NCBI RefSeq assembly: GCF_032854445.1 | Contig: NC_088303.1 | Span: forward strand, 36,585,501-36,649,500 | Reading direction: 5' to 3' | DNA: 64,000 nt | Origin: Liolophura sinensis | Lineage: Eukaryota > Mollusca > Polyplacophora > Chitonida > Chitonidae | Shown: positions 33,493 through 47,267 of the stretch, one piece after another | Position numbering within the stretch: position 1 is the first letter of the stretch | How the letters are laid out: every line of letters begins with the position of its first letter | Program-made: the position numbers and the translations under genes | Notes under the pieces: generated by a model | Told to the model about the DNA's origin: nothing | The model's database searches: none | The model's input: only the letters and a program-made list of their open reading frames with translations

Positions 33493-35602
33493 GTGAGTGT
33501 TATCATTTTTTCCCGTTGTTTTTCGAAGAATTTATTTCCTCAGAATTCTTTGATAGTGTCGTGTGACCCTAGTTGAACTGCCAGTCTAGCCGTCCCGTGA
33601 TACGTATGTTTACATGCCGTCTGTCTAGATGTTGACAGTCTTGCTTGTCGGGCTAGCTATTGCATCATCGCACTGAGTATGCATGTGTTGGCCTACACCG
33701 TCGAGTTGGCGGTGTGGACATCACAGTCTTGCAATTTAAAGTCCCTGTAATTTACTGATGAATTATAACTATATGCAGGGCTACATGGCATACCATGTTT
33801 TGAGTTCCGGAATGTGTTATCATGTAATTTGTTAAGTGGAAAGAAAGATGATAAAAAGTGAAATAAGCAGAAAGTAGAAAGACATACACCATTAAAAACT
33901 TTTACTTATTTTATAAGATGTAGGCCTATTCTCATAATTAACGAGTCAGATATCATATGTGGAATGTGCAGTGGATTTCCTGGACCTTATTGATAATTAA
34001 TGTCTCCCTCATCACACAACTTAAGTGTACATATACTCAAATAGTTTTCGTGGTCTTAATTTCTGTTGGCGCTTGCATCATTTCTCTATTTTCTTCCCCT
34101 TTAGTGATTGTCTTACAGTGGTAAGCGTTTGCATTCACATTTGCATTCAAACAAATGTAAACAAAATCAGAATCTCAGTCTCACTTATATCACACTTATC
34201 AGTATGTATACATACACTATACACATACCGTTTGCAGCGAAATGACCTCTAATGTGGCAGAATTGTTTAGCATATTAAAGGTGATCGTTGCAATTAAGTT
34301 GTAAATATCAGAAATAAGGAAATAAAACTCTGGTGTTGTAACCTTGTTGTAATATTCACTTTGATGTAACTTGTGAAAATCTGAAAAGGCAGATTGCCTG
34401 CTGCTGTAGTGAAATGAAGCATTATGTCGTCTGATCGAGCTAGAGGAGTAATCCGACATAGCCATGTTTTTTTTCTTCTTTTTTCTTTTATGTGCATTTA
34501 AGTATCATTGCTTTTCTTTTTTTCTTGCGTTATTGCAGGGTTGGTAAAATAAAAAATAGCGTCACAGGTGTATGCACACATATTGCTTCACATTGTTATG
34601 TAGATTATAAAGAATTACTACATGAACTGTAAATTTGGCCTCACAGCTACAGTTATGTGTTGCTGTAGTTCATTGAGCTTGTGCTCTTTAACAGAGGTTC
34701 ATGGTTTAACACAACTTCCATTGTCTTGTATACTTTTTGTACATTATGTGTCTTGGTCAATCTTGCAGTTTATACCACAGATTTCTTTTCACCGATGACT
34801 TGCACGGAGTTCTAAGCGTGAACACTGCAGTACTATAATTAGACGTTAGAACCATTGGTTTGTGGCAAGGAGTTTAATGAAGCCTTCATAGGATGATTGC
34901 CTGTGTTAATTGTGGTTGATATTATTTATGTTAAAAAGCTTGTCAGAGGTTATAACATTGTCTGCAGTTAACTCCTTGAGATGTGAAATCTATGTGAGGT
35001 GACCGACAGTTTCAGGCTAGAGATGAAAATGGCCTCTTCTATATGTACCGAAGTATGCTAGCCTACATATGCCCGGTGTGGCTACTACCATGTGAGGAAT
35101 AAGATTGCTAAGGAGGGTGGTTAGGCAGGTAGAGGTACGGGCCATGTGTTTGTTGAGGAAAGACTGGAGTACATCTGAAGTCTGTGGTGTTTCATATTTG
35201 TACTGACATTCAAGTAATCAAGTAGAAGGTACTATTAAGCTCTCTATCTCTCTCTTTCTCTATGTATATAATTTGGTATACATGTAAGTTTAGTGTGAAC
35301 GTAATTTCTTCAAATATTTCTATGTTTCATGAAAGATGCATTTTTATTATGGTGTCTATCAAATTGATACGGAGATGCAGCTCAAACATCCATAGACACC
35401 TGGCTGCATCATGTAATTATTACACATATCTATATGTTTATTGATGCATTTTTCCATTTATTTTCACTCTAGGCTGTGTCATTTGTCGTTGTAATCAACT
35501 GTTAATGAGTACAGGCACTCAGTCCATATAAAGTCCTGGAGTACATTTCCCATGTCATACAAAACATAATGGGTTGTCATGAAAAGTCAGTCAACGTAGT
35601 CC

Positions 35603-38600
35603 TTATATAGATATAGATATCTACTTGTACATGCAGGGAGTCCTGTGTTACATCACCCTACAACCGGTATAGACACAATTACATCAGCCTACTCCCAGTA
35701 TAGATATCAACATCTTCATGCAGTGAGTCATGTGTTACATCATCCTACACCCGGTATAGATATCAACATCTTCATGCAGTGAGTCATGTGTTGCACCATC
35801 CTACACCCGGTATAGATATCTACATGTACATACAGTGTGTCCTGTGTTACATCATCCTACACCCAGTGTAGATATCTACATGTACATGCAGGGAGTCCTG
35901 TGTTACATCAGCCTACTCCCAGTATAGATATCAACATCTTCATGCAGTGAGTCATGTGTTACATCATCCTACACCCGGTATAGATATCAACATCTTCATG
36001 CAGTGAGTCATGTGTTACATCACCCTACACCCGGTATAGATATCTACATGTACATACAGTGTGTCCTGTGTTACATCAGCCTACTACCAGTATAGATATC
36101 AACATCTTCATGCAGTGAGTCATGTGTTGCACCATCCTACACCCGGTATAGATATCTACATGTACATACAGTGTGTCCTGTGTTACATCACCCTACACCC
36201 GGTATAGATATCTACATGTACATGCAGTGAGTCCTGTGTTACATCAGCCTACTCCCAGTATAGATATCTACATGTACATACAGTGAGTCCTGTGTTACAT
36301 CACCCTACACCCGGTATAGATATCTACATGTACATGCAGTGAGTCCTGTGTTACATCAGCCTACTCCCAGTATAGATATCTACATGTACATACAGTGTGT
36401 CCTGTGTTACATCACCCTACACCCGGTATAGATATCTACATGTACATGCAGTGAGTCCTGTGTTACATCAGCCTACTCCCAGTATAGATATCTACATGTA
36501 CATACAGTGTGTCCTGTGTTACATCACCCTACACCCGGTGTAGATATCTACATGTACATGCAGTGAGTCCTGTGTTACATCAGCCTACTCCCAGTATAGA
36601 TATCTACATGTACATACAGTGAGTCCTGTGTTACATCATCCTACACCCGGTATAGATATCTACATGTACATACAGTGAGTCCTGTGTTACATCACCCTAC
36701 ACCCGGTATAGATATCTACATGTACATGCAGTGAGTCATGAGTTACATCATCCTACACCCGGTATAGATATCTACATGTACATACAGTGAGTCCTGTGTT
36801 ACATCACCCTACACCCGGTATAGATATCTACATGTACATGCAGTGAGTCATGAGTTACATAATCCTACACCCGGTATAGATATCTACATGTACATGCAGT
36901 GAGTCCTGTGTTACATCAGCCTACTCCCAGTATAGATATCTACCTGTACATGCAGTGAGTCTTGTGTTACATCATCCTACACCTGGTATAGATATCTACC
37001 TGTACATGCAGTGAGTCCTGTATTACATCACCCTACTCCTGGTATAGATATCTACATGTACATGCAGTGAGTCCTGTGTTACATCAACCTACTCCCAGTA
37101 TAGATATCAACATCTTCATGCAGTGAGTCATGTGTTACATCATCCTACACCCGGTATAGATATATACATGTACATGCAGTGAGTCATGTGTTACATCATC
37201 CTACACCCGGTATAGATATCTACATGTACATGCAGTGAGTCCTGTGTTACATTACCCTACACCCGGTATAGATATCTACATGTACTTGCAGTGAGTCATG
37301 AGTTACATCAGCCTACTCCCGGTGTAGATATCTACATGTACTTGCAGTGAGTCATGAGTTACATCAGCCTACTCCCGGTGTAGATATCTACATGTACTTG
37401 CAGTGAGTCATGAGTTACATCAGCCTACTCCCGGTGTAGATATCTACATGTACATGCAGGGAGTCCTGTGTTACATCACTCTACAACCGGTATAGATATC
37501 TTCATGTACATGCAGGGAGTCTTGTGTTACATCATCCTATACCTGGTATAGATATCTACCTGTACATGCAGTGAGTCCTGTGTTACATCAGCCTACTCTC
37601 AGTATAGATATCTACATGTACATGCAGTGAGTCATGAGTTACATCATCCTACACCCGGTATAGATATGTACATGCAGTGAGTCATGAGTTACATCAGCCT
37701 ACTCTCGGTGTAGATATCTACATGTACTTGCAGTTAGTCATGAGTTACATCAGCCTACTCCCGGTGTAGATATCTACATGTACATGCAGGGAGTCCTGTG
37801 TTACATCACTCTACAACCGGTATAGATATCTTCATGTACATGCAGGGAGTCTTGTGTTACATCATCCTATACCTGGTATAGATATCTACCTGTACATGCA
37901 GTGAGTCCTGTGTTACATCAGCCTACTCTCAGTATAGATATCTACATGTACATGCAGTGAGTCATGAGTTACATCATCCTACACCCGGTATAGATATCTA
38001 CATGTACATGCAGTGAGTCCTGTGTTACATTACCCTACACCCGGTATAGATATCTACATGTACTTGCAGTGAGTCATGAGTTACATCAGCCTACTCCCGG
38101 TATAGATATCTACTTGTACATGCAGTGAGTCCTGTGTTACATCACGCTACAACCGGTATAGAAATCTTCATGTACATGCAGGGAGTCTTGTGCTACATCA
38201 TCCTACACCCGGTATAGATATGTACATGCAGTGAGTCATGAGTTACATCAGCCTACTCCCAGTATAGATATCTACATGTACATACAGTGAGTCATGAGTT
38301 ACATCACCCTTCACCCGGTATAGATATCTACATGTACATGCAGTGAGTCCTGTGTTACATCATCCTACATCTGGTATAGATATCTACATGTACATGCAGT
38401 GAGTCCTGTGTTACATCAGCCTACTCCCGGTATAGATATCTACATGTACATGCAGTGAGTCATGAGTTACATCATCCTACACCCGGTATAGATATCTACA
38501 TGTACATGCAGTGAGTCCTGTGTTACATCAGCCTACTCCCAGTATAGATATCTACATGTACATACAGTGAGTCCTGTGTTACATTACCCTACAACCGGTA

Positions 38601-40915
38601 TAGATACCTACATGTACATGCAGTGAGTCATGAGTTATATCATCCTACACCCGGTATAGATATCTACATGTACATGCAGTGAGTCATGAGTTACATCATC
38701 CTACACCCGGTATAGATATCTACATGTACATGCAGTGAGTCTTGTGTTACATCAGCCTACTCCCGGTATAGATATCTACATGTACATGCAGTGAGTCATG
38801 AGTTACATCATCCTACACCCGGTATAGATATTTACCTGTACATGCAGTGAGTCCTGTGTTACATCATCCTACACCCGGTATAGATATTTACCTGTACATG
38901 CAGTGAGTCCTGTGTTACATCACCCTACAACCGGTATAGATACCTACATTTACATGCAGTGAGTCATGAGTTATATCATCCTACTCCCGGTGTAGATATC
39001 TACATGTACTTGCAGTGAGTCATGAGTTACATCAGCCTACTCCCGGTATAGATATTTACCTGTACATGCAGTGAGTCCTGTGTTACATCACCCTACAACC
39101 GGTATAGATACCTACATTTACATGCAGTGAGTCATGAGTTACATCAGCCTACTCCCGGTGTAGATATCTACATTTACATGCAGGGAGTCTTGTGTTACAT
39201 CAGCCTACACCCGGTATAGATATCTACATGTACATGCAGTGAGTCCTGTGTTACATCAGCCTACACCCGGTATAGATATCTACATGTACATGCAGTGAGT
39301 CCTGTGTTACATCAGCCTACTCCCGGTGTAGATATCTACATTTACATGCAGGGAGTCCTGTGTTACATCAGCCTACACCCGGTATAAGTATCTACATGTA
39401 CATGCAGTGAGTCCTGTGTTACATCAGCCTACTCCCAGTATAGATATCTACATGTACATACAGTGAGTCCTGTGTTACATCACCCTACAACCGGTATAGA
39501 TACCTACATGTACATGCAGTGAGTCATGAGTTACATCATCCTACACCCGGTATAGATATCTACATGTACATGCAGTGAGTCCTGTGTTACATCACCCTAC
39601 AACCGGTATAGATATCTACATTTACATGCAGTGAGTCATGAGTTACATCAGCCTACTCCCGGTGTAGATATCTACATTTACATGCAGTGAGTCCTGTGTT
39701 ACATCATCCTACAACCGGTATAGATACCTACATGTACATGCAGTGAGTCATGAGTTACATCATCCTACACCCGGTATGGATATCTACCTGTACATGCAGT
39801 GAGTCCTGTGTTACATCAGCCTACTCCCAGTATAGATACCTACATGTACATGCAGTGAGTCTTGAGTTACATCACCCTACACCCGGTATAGATATCTACA
39901 TGTACATGCAGTGAGTCTTGTGTTACATCAGCCTACTTCCGGTATAGATATCTACATGTACATGCAGTGAGTCATGAGTTACATCAGCCTACTCCTGGTG
40001 TAGATATCTACATGTACTTGCAGTGAGTCATGAGTTACATCAGCCTACTCCCGGTATAGATATCTACATGTACATGCAGTGAGTCATGAGTTACATCAGC
40101 CTACTCCCGGTATAGATATTTACCTGTACATGCAGTGAGTCCTGTGTTACATCAGCCTACAACCGGTGTAGATATTTACCTGTACTTGCAGTGAGTCATG
40201 AGTTACATCAGCCTACTCCCGGTATAGATATCTACATGTACATGCAGTGAGTCATGAGTTACATCAGCCTACTCCCGGTGTAGATATCTACATGTACTTG
40301 CAGTGAGTCATGAGTTACATCAGCCTACTCCCGGTATAGATATTTACCTGTACATGCAGTGAGTCCTGTGTTACATCATCCTACAACCGGTATAGATATT
40401 TACCTGTACTTGCAGTGAGTCATGAGTTACATCATCCTACTCCCGGTATAGATATCTACATGTACATGCAGTGAGTCATGAGTTACATCAGCCTACTCCC
40501 GGTGTAGATATCTACATGTACTTGCAGTGAGTCATGAGTTACATCAGCCTACTCCCGGTGTAGATATCTACATGTACTTGCAGTGAGTCATGAGTTACAT
40601 CAGCCTACTCCCGGTATAGATATTTACCTGTACATGCAGTGAGTCCTGTGTTACATCATCCTACAACCGGTATAGATATTTACCTGTACATGCAGGGAGT
40701 CCTTTGCTACATCATCCTACACCCGGTATAGATATCTACCTGTACATGCAGTGAGTCCTGTGTTACATCAGCCTACTACCAGTATAGATATCTACATGTA
40801 CATGCAGTGAGTCATGAGTTACATCACCCTACACTCAGTATAGATATCTACATGTTCATACAGTGAGTCCTGTGTTACATCATCCTACACACGATATAGA
40901 TATCTACATGTACTT
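35603..40915. repeat. 56-bp satellite array, about 95 units
   Basis: Period 56, for example 38461 to 38517. The unit contains TATAGATATCTACATGTACA, then TGCAGTGAGTCCTGTGTTAC and ATCAGCCTACTCCCGG. TAGATATCTA and TACATGTA are adjacent palindromes. Variable sites (TCCTGTG/TCATGAG, CAGCC/CACCC/CATCC, TCCC/ACCC, GTA/GTG) define subtypes. Six-base deletions give 50-bp units near 37667 and 38217. No coding frame. Confidence 0.97.
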
Positions 40916-42290
40916 GCTGTGTCAGTCTGGTGTTACATCAGTCTACACCTGGTATACGTATCTACATGCAGTATCAGTTTGGTGTTACATCAGCCTACAC
41001 CTGGTATAGGTATCTACATGGAATATCAGTCTGGTGTTACATCAGTCTACACCTGGTATAGGTATCTACATGGAGTATCAGTTGGGTTGGTGTTATATCA
41101 GTCTACACCTTGTATAAGTGTCTACACCTGGTATAGGTATCTGCATGCAGTGTCAGTCTGGTGTTATATCAGTGTACACCTGGGTGTAGGTATCTACATG
41201 CAGTGTCAGTCTGGTGTTATATCAGTCTACACCTGGTATAGGTGTCTACATGGAGTATCAATCTGGTGTTACATCAGTCTACACCTGGTATAGGTATCTA
41301 CATGGAGTATCAGTTTGGTGTTATATCAGTCTACACCTGGTATAGGTATCTACATGGAGTATCAGTCTGGTGTTACATCAGTCTACATCTGGTATAGGTA
41401 TCTACACCTGGTATAGGTATCTACATGGAGTATCAGTTTGGTGTTATATCAGTCTACACCTGGTATACGTATCTACATGCAGTGTCAGTCTGGTGTTACA
41501 TCAATCTACACCTGGTATACGTATCTACATGCAGTGTCAGTCTGGTGTTATATCAGTCTACACCTTGTATAAGTGTCTACACCTGGTGTAGGTATCTACA
41601 TGCAGTGTCAGTCTGGTATTACATCAGCCTACACCTGGTGTAGGTGTCTAGAAGCAGTGTCAGTCTGGTGTTACATCAGCCTACAACCTGGTGTAGGTGT
41701 CTATGTGCAGTGTNNNNNNNNNNNNNNNNNNNNNNNNNNNNNNNNNNNNNNNNNNNNNNNNNNNNNNNNNNNNNNNNNNNNNNNNNNNNNNNNNNNNNNN
41801 NNNNNNNNNNNNNNNNNNNNNNNNNNNNNNNNNNNNNNNNNNNNNNNNNNNNNNNNNNNNNNNNNNNNNNNNNNNNNNNNNNNNNNNNNNNNNNNNNNNN
41901 NNNNNNNNNNNNNTGTCGGCCTGGCGTTACATCAGCCTACACCTGTCGTAGGTGTCTATGTGCAGTGTTGGCCTGGCGTTACATCAGCCTACACCTTGCA
42001 TAGGTGTCTACGTGCAGTGTCGGCCTGGCGTTACATCAGCCTACACCTGGCGTAGGTGTCTACGTGCATTGTCGGCCTGGCGTTACATCAGCCTACACCT
42101 GGCGTAGGTGTCTACGTGCATTGTCGGCCTGGCGTTACATCAGCCTACCTCTGGCGTAGGTGTCTATGTGCAGTGTCGGCCTGGTGTTACATCAGCCTAC
42201 ACCTGACATAGGTGTCTACCCCAGTGTTGGCCTGGCGTTACATCAGCCTACACCTGGCATAGGTATCTACGTCCAGTGTCAGTCTTGTTT
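40916..42290. repeat. 52-bp satellite array, related to the 56-bp array
   Basis: Period 52 (40981 to 41033). The unit is GGTGTTACATCAGTCTACAC, CTGGTATAGGTATCTACATG and CAGTGTCAGTCT, homologous to the 56-bp unit but lacking TGTACA. About 15 units lie before the gap and 7 after it. Units after the gap are CpG-rich (CTGGCGTTACATC, GGCGTAGGTGTCTACGTGC). The frames over this array (up to 160 codons) are repeat artefacts. Confidence 0.95.
41714..41913. other. Assembly gap of exactly 200 N
   Basis: Exactly 200 N within the 52-bp array. The round number suggests a placeholder put in by scaffolding, so the real array length is unknown. Confidence 0.98.
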
Positions 42291-42954
42291 TACTCTTCAT
42301 TATTTACATGATACAGGTGTCAAGCTGCATCATACAGACAAGTGTCTCATTGAGAAATAAATGAAGGACCAAACGTTCTTTCTAATGCAACTATCTGTAT
42401 TCATTAGTGGAGATGCTTTCATGTAAGTATCGTGAAAACACAAACATGCAGTTCAAGTCAAGTACTGTTTATGTGTAGCTGTGGGCAGTTTGTATCATGG
42501 CCAGAAAGTCGCTGGAGTAAAAATGTAGCTGAACGTACATATGGCTGGTTTTGATTTTAACAAGTATGAGCCACGTGGAAATGGGCCTCAGGGACGAGAT
42601 GGCCTTTAACTAGCAATACATTACTTCAGATTCATGGACAGATATTGATTTGTGGCAGCAAGTGAGCTGGTTTTACATTAAACGCTCTGCTGCCATTGGC
42701 AGACAGAGATTTGCTGACACAAAGTAGATTTGCCATTGACTTAATCAGACATAAGATATACATCTAGCTATTTTGTAAACTCTATGAATCATTAACAAAA
42801 ATTCTACTTTTTGTGTTAATTAGTAAAATAAAATCAGCATGCTGATATTCCTGTGGGATTGTTGTTAAAATAGCCTGTTTTTTTTTTCACTAAATTTTTT
42901 GTGAGGTTAATATAAGTCGTACGGAACACTTACGTAAAAGTGAGTTTAGCACTC

Positions 42955-43194
42955 TAGCACAGTGCAGTGACCCAGGAGCCTCCCACCAATGCAGTCATTG
43001 TGAGCTCATGCCCAGCTCATTCTGACTTCCTCTCCGTCCGTATGTGGGAAGCTCTGTCAGCAACCTGCAGATGGTTGTGGGTTTCCCCAGGCCTCTGCAA
43101 GGTTTTATCCCACCATAATGCTTGCCGTCATCGGATAAGTGAAATATTCTTGAGCACGGCGTAAAACAACAATCAAATAAATAAATAAATAAAT
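42955..43194 (+). mobile_element. SINE-A, near full length
   Basis: The copy begins in the head region (GTGCAGTGACCCAGGAGCCT), lacks box A, and continues through CCCAGCTCATTCTGACTTCC and AACCTGCAGATGGTTGTGGG to AAGTGAAATATTCTTGAGCA, CGGCGTAAAACAACAATC and (AAAT)n. Confidence 0.85.
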
Positions 43195-44532
43195 ACTTCA
43201 CTAGGTATCTGACAAGCAAGGGCTATTATTGAAAGTGCTTACTAGCTCCCTTTTTAAAATTCACTGTCTGGTAGCTAGCAACTTTTTCCAAGCTGGCCTC
43301 AGAAAGATAACGAAAATCCTGAACAAGTTACGCTCCTGACTTTACGAAGCAGTTAATTGTCATGTGGAAGAACCAGTTAGATTTGGCCGTTCAGGAGTCT
43401 AAGGTTTCTCGAAAAGATTCTCCATGAGTGCTTGTTTCACTAAATACTCAACATTTGTGGGTTAATCCTCATTTACATGCCATAATTTCCCCCTCCATTA
43501 TTTCTAAGTTTTCTGTGTTGTTGTGTTTGTTTATAAAGTACATGTAATTTAGTTAATGAGATATATTGCTATTCAGTTGCAAGATTAAAGCATGGGATTA
43601 AATTCCTTACCTAATAAACTTTATACTGATTAAATTGATTTTTTTTTACAAAATTCATGTACAAAGTGTTGATGTAGAAAAGAGTTGTTGATAATAATAA
43701 TGAACTGATGTCATGATTAACAGTATCAATAACAAAATCAATAACAGTATCATTAATATGAAATAGACAAAGCCTAAGACTGAGCAAAGTGTATAGGCTC
43801 ACATATCTGTTTAATTTGCCAAATTACTAACTGATCTGTTATCTGCATTTAGGCCCTGTACAGAAGCTGAAACAGAAACAGAACTGATCAAGTATATATT
43901 TGTATTGTTGTGTGTGGTGCATTCATATCTTTCTTTTTTATATGTACTTTAAACACTACTAGGCTGTGTATAGATCATGGAGGAATTTTACACTGATATT
44001 AAATTGTCTGTTCCATCATTCAGTCCCCACACCCTCCTACGCCATGAGCAAGGAGGATTAACAGAGGACAGTCAGGAAAAAATAATAATGTGAGAGTGAA
44101 TACTCATTGTGTATGAGTTGCTAAATTTCTAGTGCACGTATAACATGAATAAGATTAACCCAGTGAACACAGAGATAGGTACTAGCTGAAATCAGAATTT
44201 GCAACAGGCTTGTCCCAGTATAACACCCATGTTTAGTTAAATTTAAGGGATACAGAATCGATTCTCATTGAGAGAGTTTCTGGTATTAAAATCTCCAGCC
44301 TTAGTTGGTCATGTTGGAATAAATCTGCTGTACCTAAAATTCAGTTTAGACCTGACTTAGCCTGAACTTCCCTTTATCTCACACCAGCCAATTAGAATTG
44401 ATTCTGTATCCTTCAACACCTCCTGTAGATCTATCTAGCCTTATGTCTTAATCTATTGCCAATACTATTTTTGTGCTTGTAAATGTATGGTTAACATCAA
44501 CAGTGATTAGTGTCAGTGTTTGTAACTACCAG

Positions 44533-44686
44533 GACCGTACGTGGGAAGGTCTGACAGCAACCTGCGGATGGTCATTGGTTTCCTCAGGGTTCTGCTCGGT
44601 TTCCTCCCACCATAATGCTGGCCTTTGTCATATAAATGAAATATTCTTGAATACGGCATAAAACACCAATCAAATAAATAAATAAA
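44533..44686 (+). mobile_element. SINE-A, 5'-truncated, with perfect target duplication
   Basis: It starts at GACCGTACGTGGGAAGGTCT, without tRNA head, and ends ACGGCATAAAACACCAATC then (AAAT)n. TAACTACCAG flanks it at 44523-44532 and 44687-44696. Confidence 0.92.
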
Positions 44687-44876
44687 TAACTACCAGAAAA
44701 AATCTATTGCATGTTAATCATATTAAGATACAGATGTACTGTGAATAAAAGTTGAACAACATGCTGCAAAGCCTATTTAAAGAGTTTTTGGTAGATTTAA
44801 TTCATGGGTGACTGCCTCACAGGTTAATTCAAAATGCAAAATGTCAGGTAGGCTACCTGGGGAGGTATGATTCATG

Positions 44877-46425
44877 AAGTGAGTTCCTGGTTTCTGTCTG
44901 ACCAGGTCTTGGTTTTTGCATGAAGTTAGTTCATGGTTTCTGTGTGACCAGGTCTTGGTTTCTCCATGACGTTAGTTCCAGGTTTCTGTGTGACCAGGTC
45001 TTGTTTTCTGCATGAAGTTAGTTCCAGGTTTCTGTGTGACCAGGTCTTGATTTCTACATGAAGTTAGTTCCAGGTTTCTGTCTGACCAGATCTTGGTTTC
45101 TGCATGAAGTTAGTTCATGGTTTCTGTCTGACCAGGTCTTGATTTGTGTATGAAGTTATTTCCAGGTTTCTGTGTGACCTGGTCTTGATTTGTGCATGAC
45201 GTTAGTTCCAGGTTTCTGTCTGACCAGGTCTTGATTTGTGCATGAAGTTAGTTCCAGGTTTCTGTCTGACCAGATCTTGGTTTCTGCATGAAGTTAGTTC
45301 CTGGTTTCTGTCTGACCAGGTCCTGATTTGTGCAAGAAGTTAGTTCCAAATTTCTGTGTGACCTGGTCATGGTTTCTGCATGAAGTTAGTTCCAGGTTTC
45401 TGTCTGACCAGATCTTGGTTTCTGCATGAAGTTAGTTCATGGTTTCTGTCTGACCAGATCTTGGTTTCTGCATGAAGTTAGTTCATGGTTTCTGTCTGAC
45501 CAGGCCCTGATTTGTGCATGAAGTTAGTTCCAGGTTTCTGTGTGACCAGGTCTTGATATGTGCATGAAGTTAGTTCCAGGTTTCTGTGTGACCAGGTCTT
45601 GATTTCTGCATGAAGTTAGTTCCAGATTTCTGTGTGACCAGGTCTTGATTTGTGCATGAAGTTAGTTCAGGTTTCTGTGTGACCAGGTCTTGGTTTCTGC
45701 ATGAAGTTAGTTCCAGGTTTCTGTGTGACCAGGTCTTGATTTCTGCATGAAGTTAGTTCCAGGTTTCTGTGTGACCAGGTCTTGATTTCTACATGAAGTT
45801 AGTTCCAGGTTTCTGTGTGACCAGGCCCTGATTTGTGCATGAAGTTAGTTCCAGGTTTCTGTGTGACCAGGTCTTGATTTGTGCATGAAGTTAGTTCCAG
45901 GTTTCTGTGTGACCAGGTCTTGATATGTGCAAGAAGTTAGTTCCAGGTTTCTGTGTGACCAGGTCTTGATTTCTGCATGAAGTTAGTTCCAGATTTCTGT
46001 GTGACCAGGTCTTGATTTGTGCATGAAGTTAGTTCAGGTTTCTGTGTGACCAGGTCTTGGTTTCTGCATGAAGTTAGTTCCAGGTTTCTGTGTGACCAGG
46101 TCTTGATTTCTGCATGAAGTTAGTTCCAGGTTTCTGTGTGACCAGGTCTTGATTTGTGCATGAAGTTAGTTCCAGGTTTCTGTGTGACCAGGTCTTGATA
46201 TGTGCATGAAGTTAGTTCCAGGTTTCTGTGTGACCAGGTCTTGATATGTGCAAGAAGTTAGTTCCAGGTTTCTGTGTGACCAGGTCTTGATTTCTGCATG
46301 AAGTTAGTTCCAGATTTCTGTGTTACCTGGTCATGGTTTCTGCATGAAGTTAGTTCCAGGTTTCTGTGTGACCAGGTCTTGATTTCTACATGAAGTTAGT
46401 TCATGGTTTCTGTCTGACCTGTTCT
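44877..46425. repeat. 46-bp satellite array, about 33 units
   Basis: Period 46 (45725 to 45771). The unit is TGACCAGGTCTTGATTTCTG, CATGAAGTTAGTTCCAGG and TTTCTGTG. Larger blocks are duplicated within it: a seven-unit block repeats at 321 bases and an eight-unit block at 367 bases, both one base short of a multiple of 46 because of a shared C deletion (GTTAGTTCAGG). Confidence 0.96.
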
Positions 46426-46938
46426 TGGGTAGATAAATCAGATTTTTGACATCACTACTCTGGCAGTGGGTAAATAAATCGACTGTATGTGGTTTGGGGT
46501 TGTGATTAAGATTAAGATAAGATTTTGGGCAACCCTACTCAGGCAGTGTTTGCTAAATCAGATGTTTGGCAGCCCTACACTAGCGGTAAAACAGATTTTG
46601 GACAGCCTTACTCTGACAGTGGGTATGATAATATTGTATCTCTCCTAATTAGTGACCAGTAAGATTGTAGATATAATTACAGCATAATTGGATTTATTTT
46701 GTTCAGATCTGTCCACATTCACTTGATGTGGGATCTTATCTCACAGGAAATGTACTGACCTTGACCTAGCTGTTTAACTAACTGATTGCCAGATCATGTA
46801 TCTGAGTGACCTTGTTGTCAGTTTGGACGATCCTGATTCTCTGTCAGGTTTATTACACCTTTTGGAACACGCAGCAACACAAAAAGTTGTAAAACTAGAA
46901 CACACTAGAGCTAATCTGTGCACCAGAGTATGGATATA

Positions 46939-46948
<10 letters not shown>

Positions 46949-46988
<40 letters not shown>
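46949..46988. repeat. (TA)n microsatellite
   Basis: About 20 TA units preceded by TGTGTGTG. Confidence 0.95.
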
Positions 46989-46990
<2 letters not shown>

Positions 46991-47170
46991 CTCAACTGCA
47001 TCGCCTTGAGATAGCAATTTGGTGTGCTGACAAATGAGTGGCTTTTCTGAACACAAAGATCTTCGCATAAAGTTTGATCTTTTGCGACAGGTTTCTGGTT
47101 GTGTTGATGAAATTTTCCACATAGTTTTAGTGGCCGGCAGCTTCATCATGTCATTAGACTTGAACGCAGG

Positions 47171-47267
47171 TTTCATTTGTTTCATAGCTTACAGCTTCAT
47201 TTGTTTCATAGCTTACAGCTTCATTTGTTTCATAGCTTACAGCTTCATTTGTTTCATAGCTTACAGT
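47171..47267. repeat. 24-bp tandem repeat, four copies
   Basis: Four exact or near-exact copies of TTCATTTGTTTCATAGCTTA plus CAGC. Because 24 is a multiple of three, one frame reads FICFIAYS repeatedly; it has no other sign of being coding. Confidence 0.95.

Noticed and set aside
33018-33506. 162-codon antisense frame over SLC7 exon 1
   Set aside because: It overlaps the promoter and exon 1 on the other strand and shows no family resemblance.
41573-42055. Open frames of 119-160 codons across the 52-bp satellite and the gap
   Set aside because: They are made of repeat units and runs of X from N bases; there is no start context, splice site or family motif.
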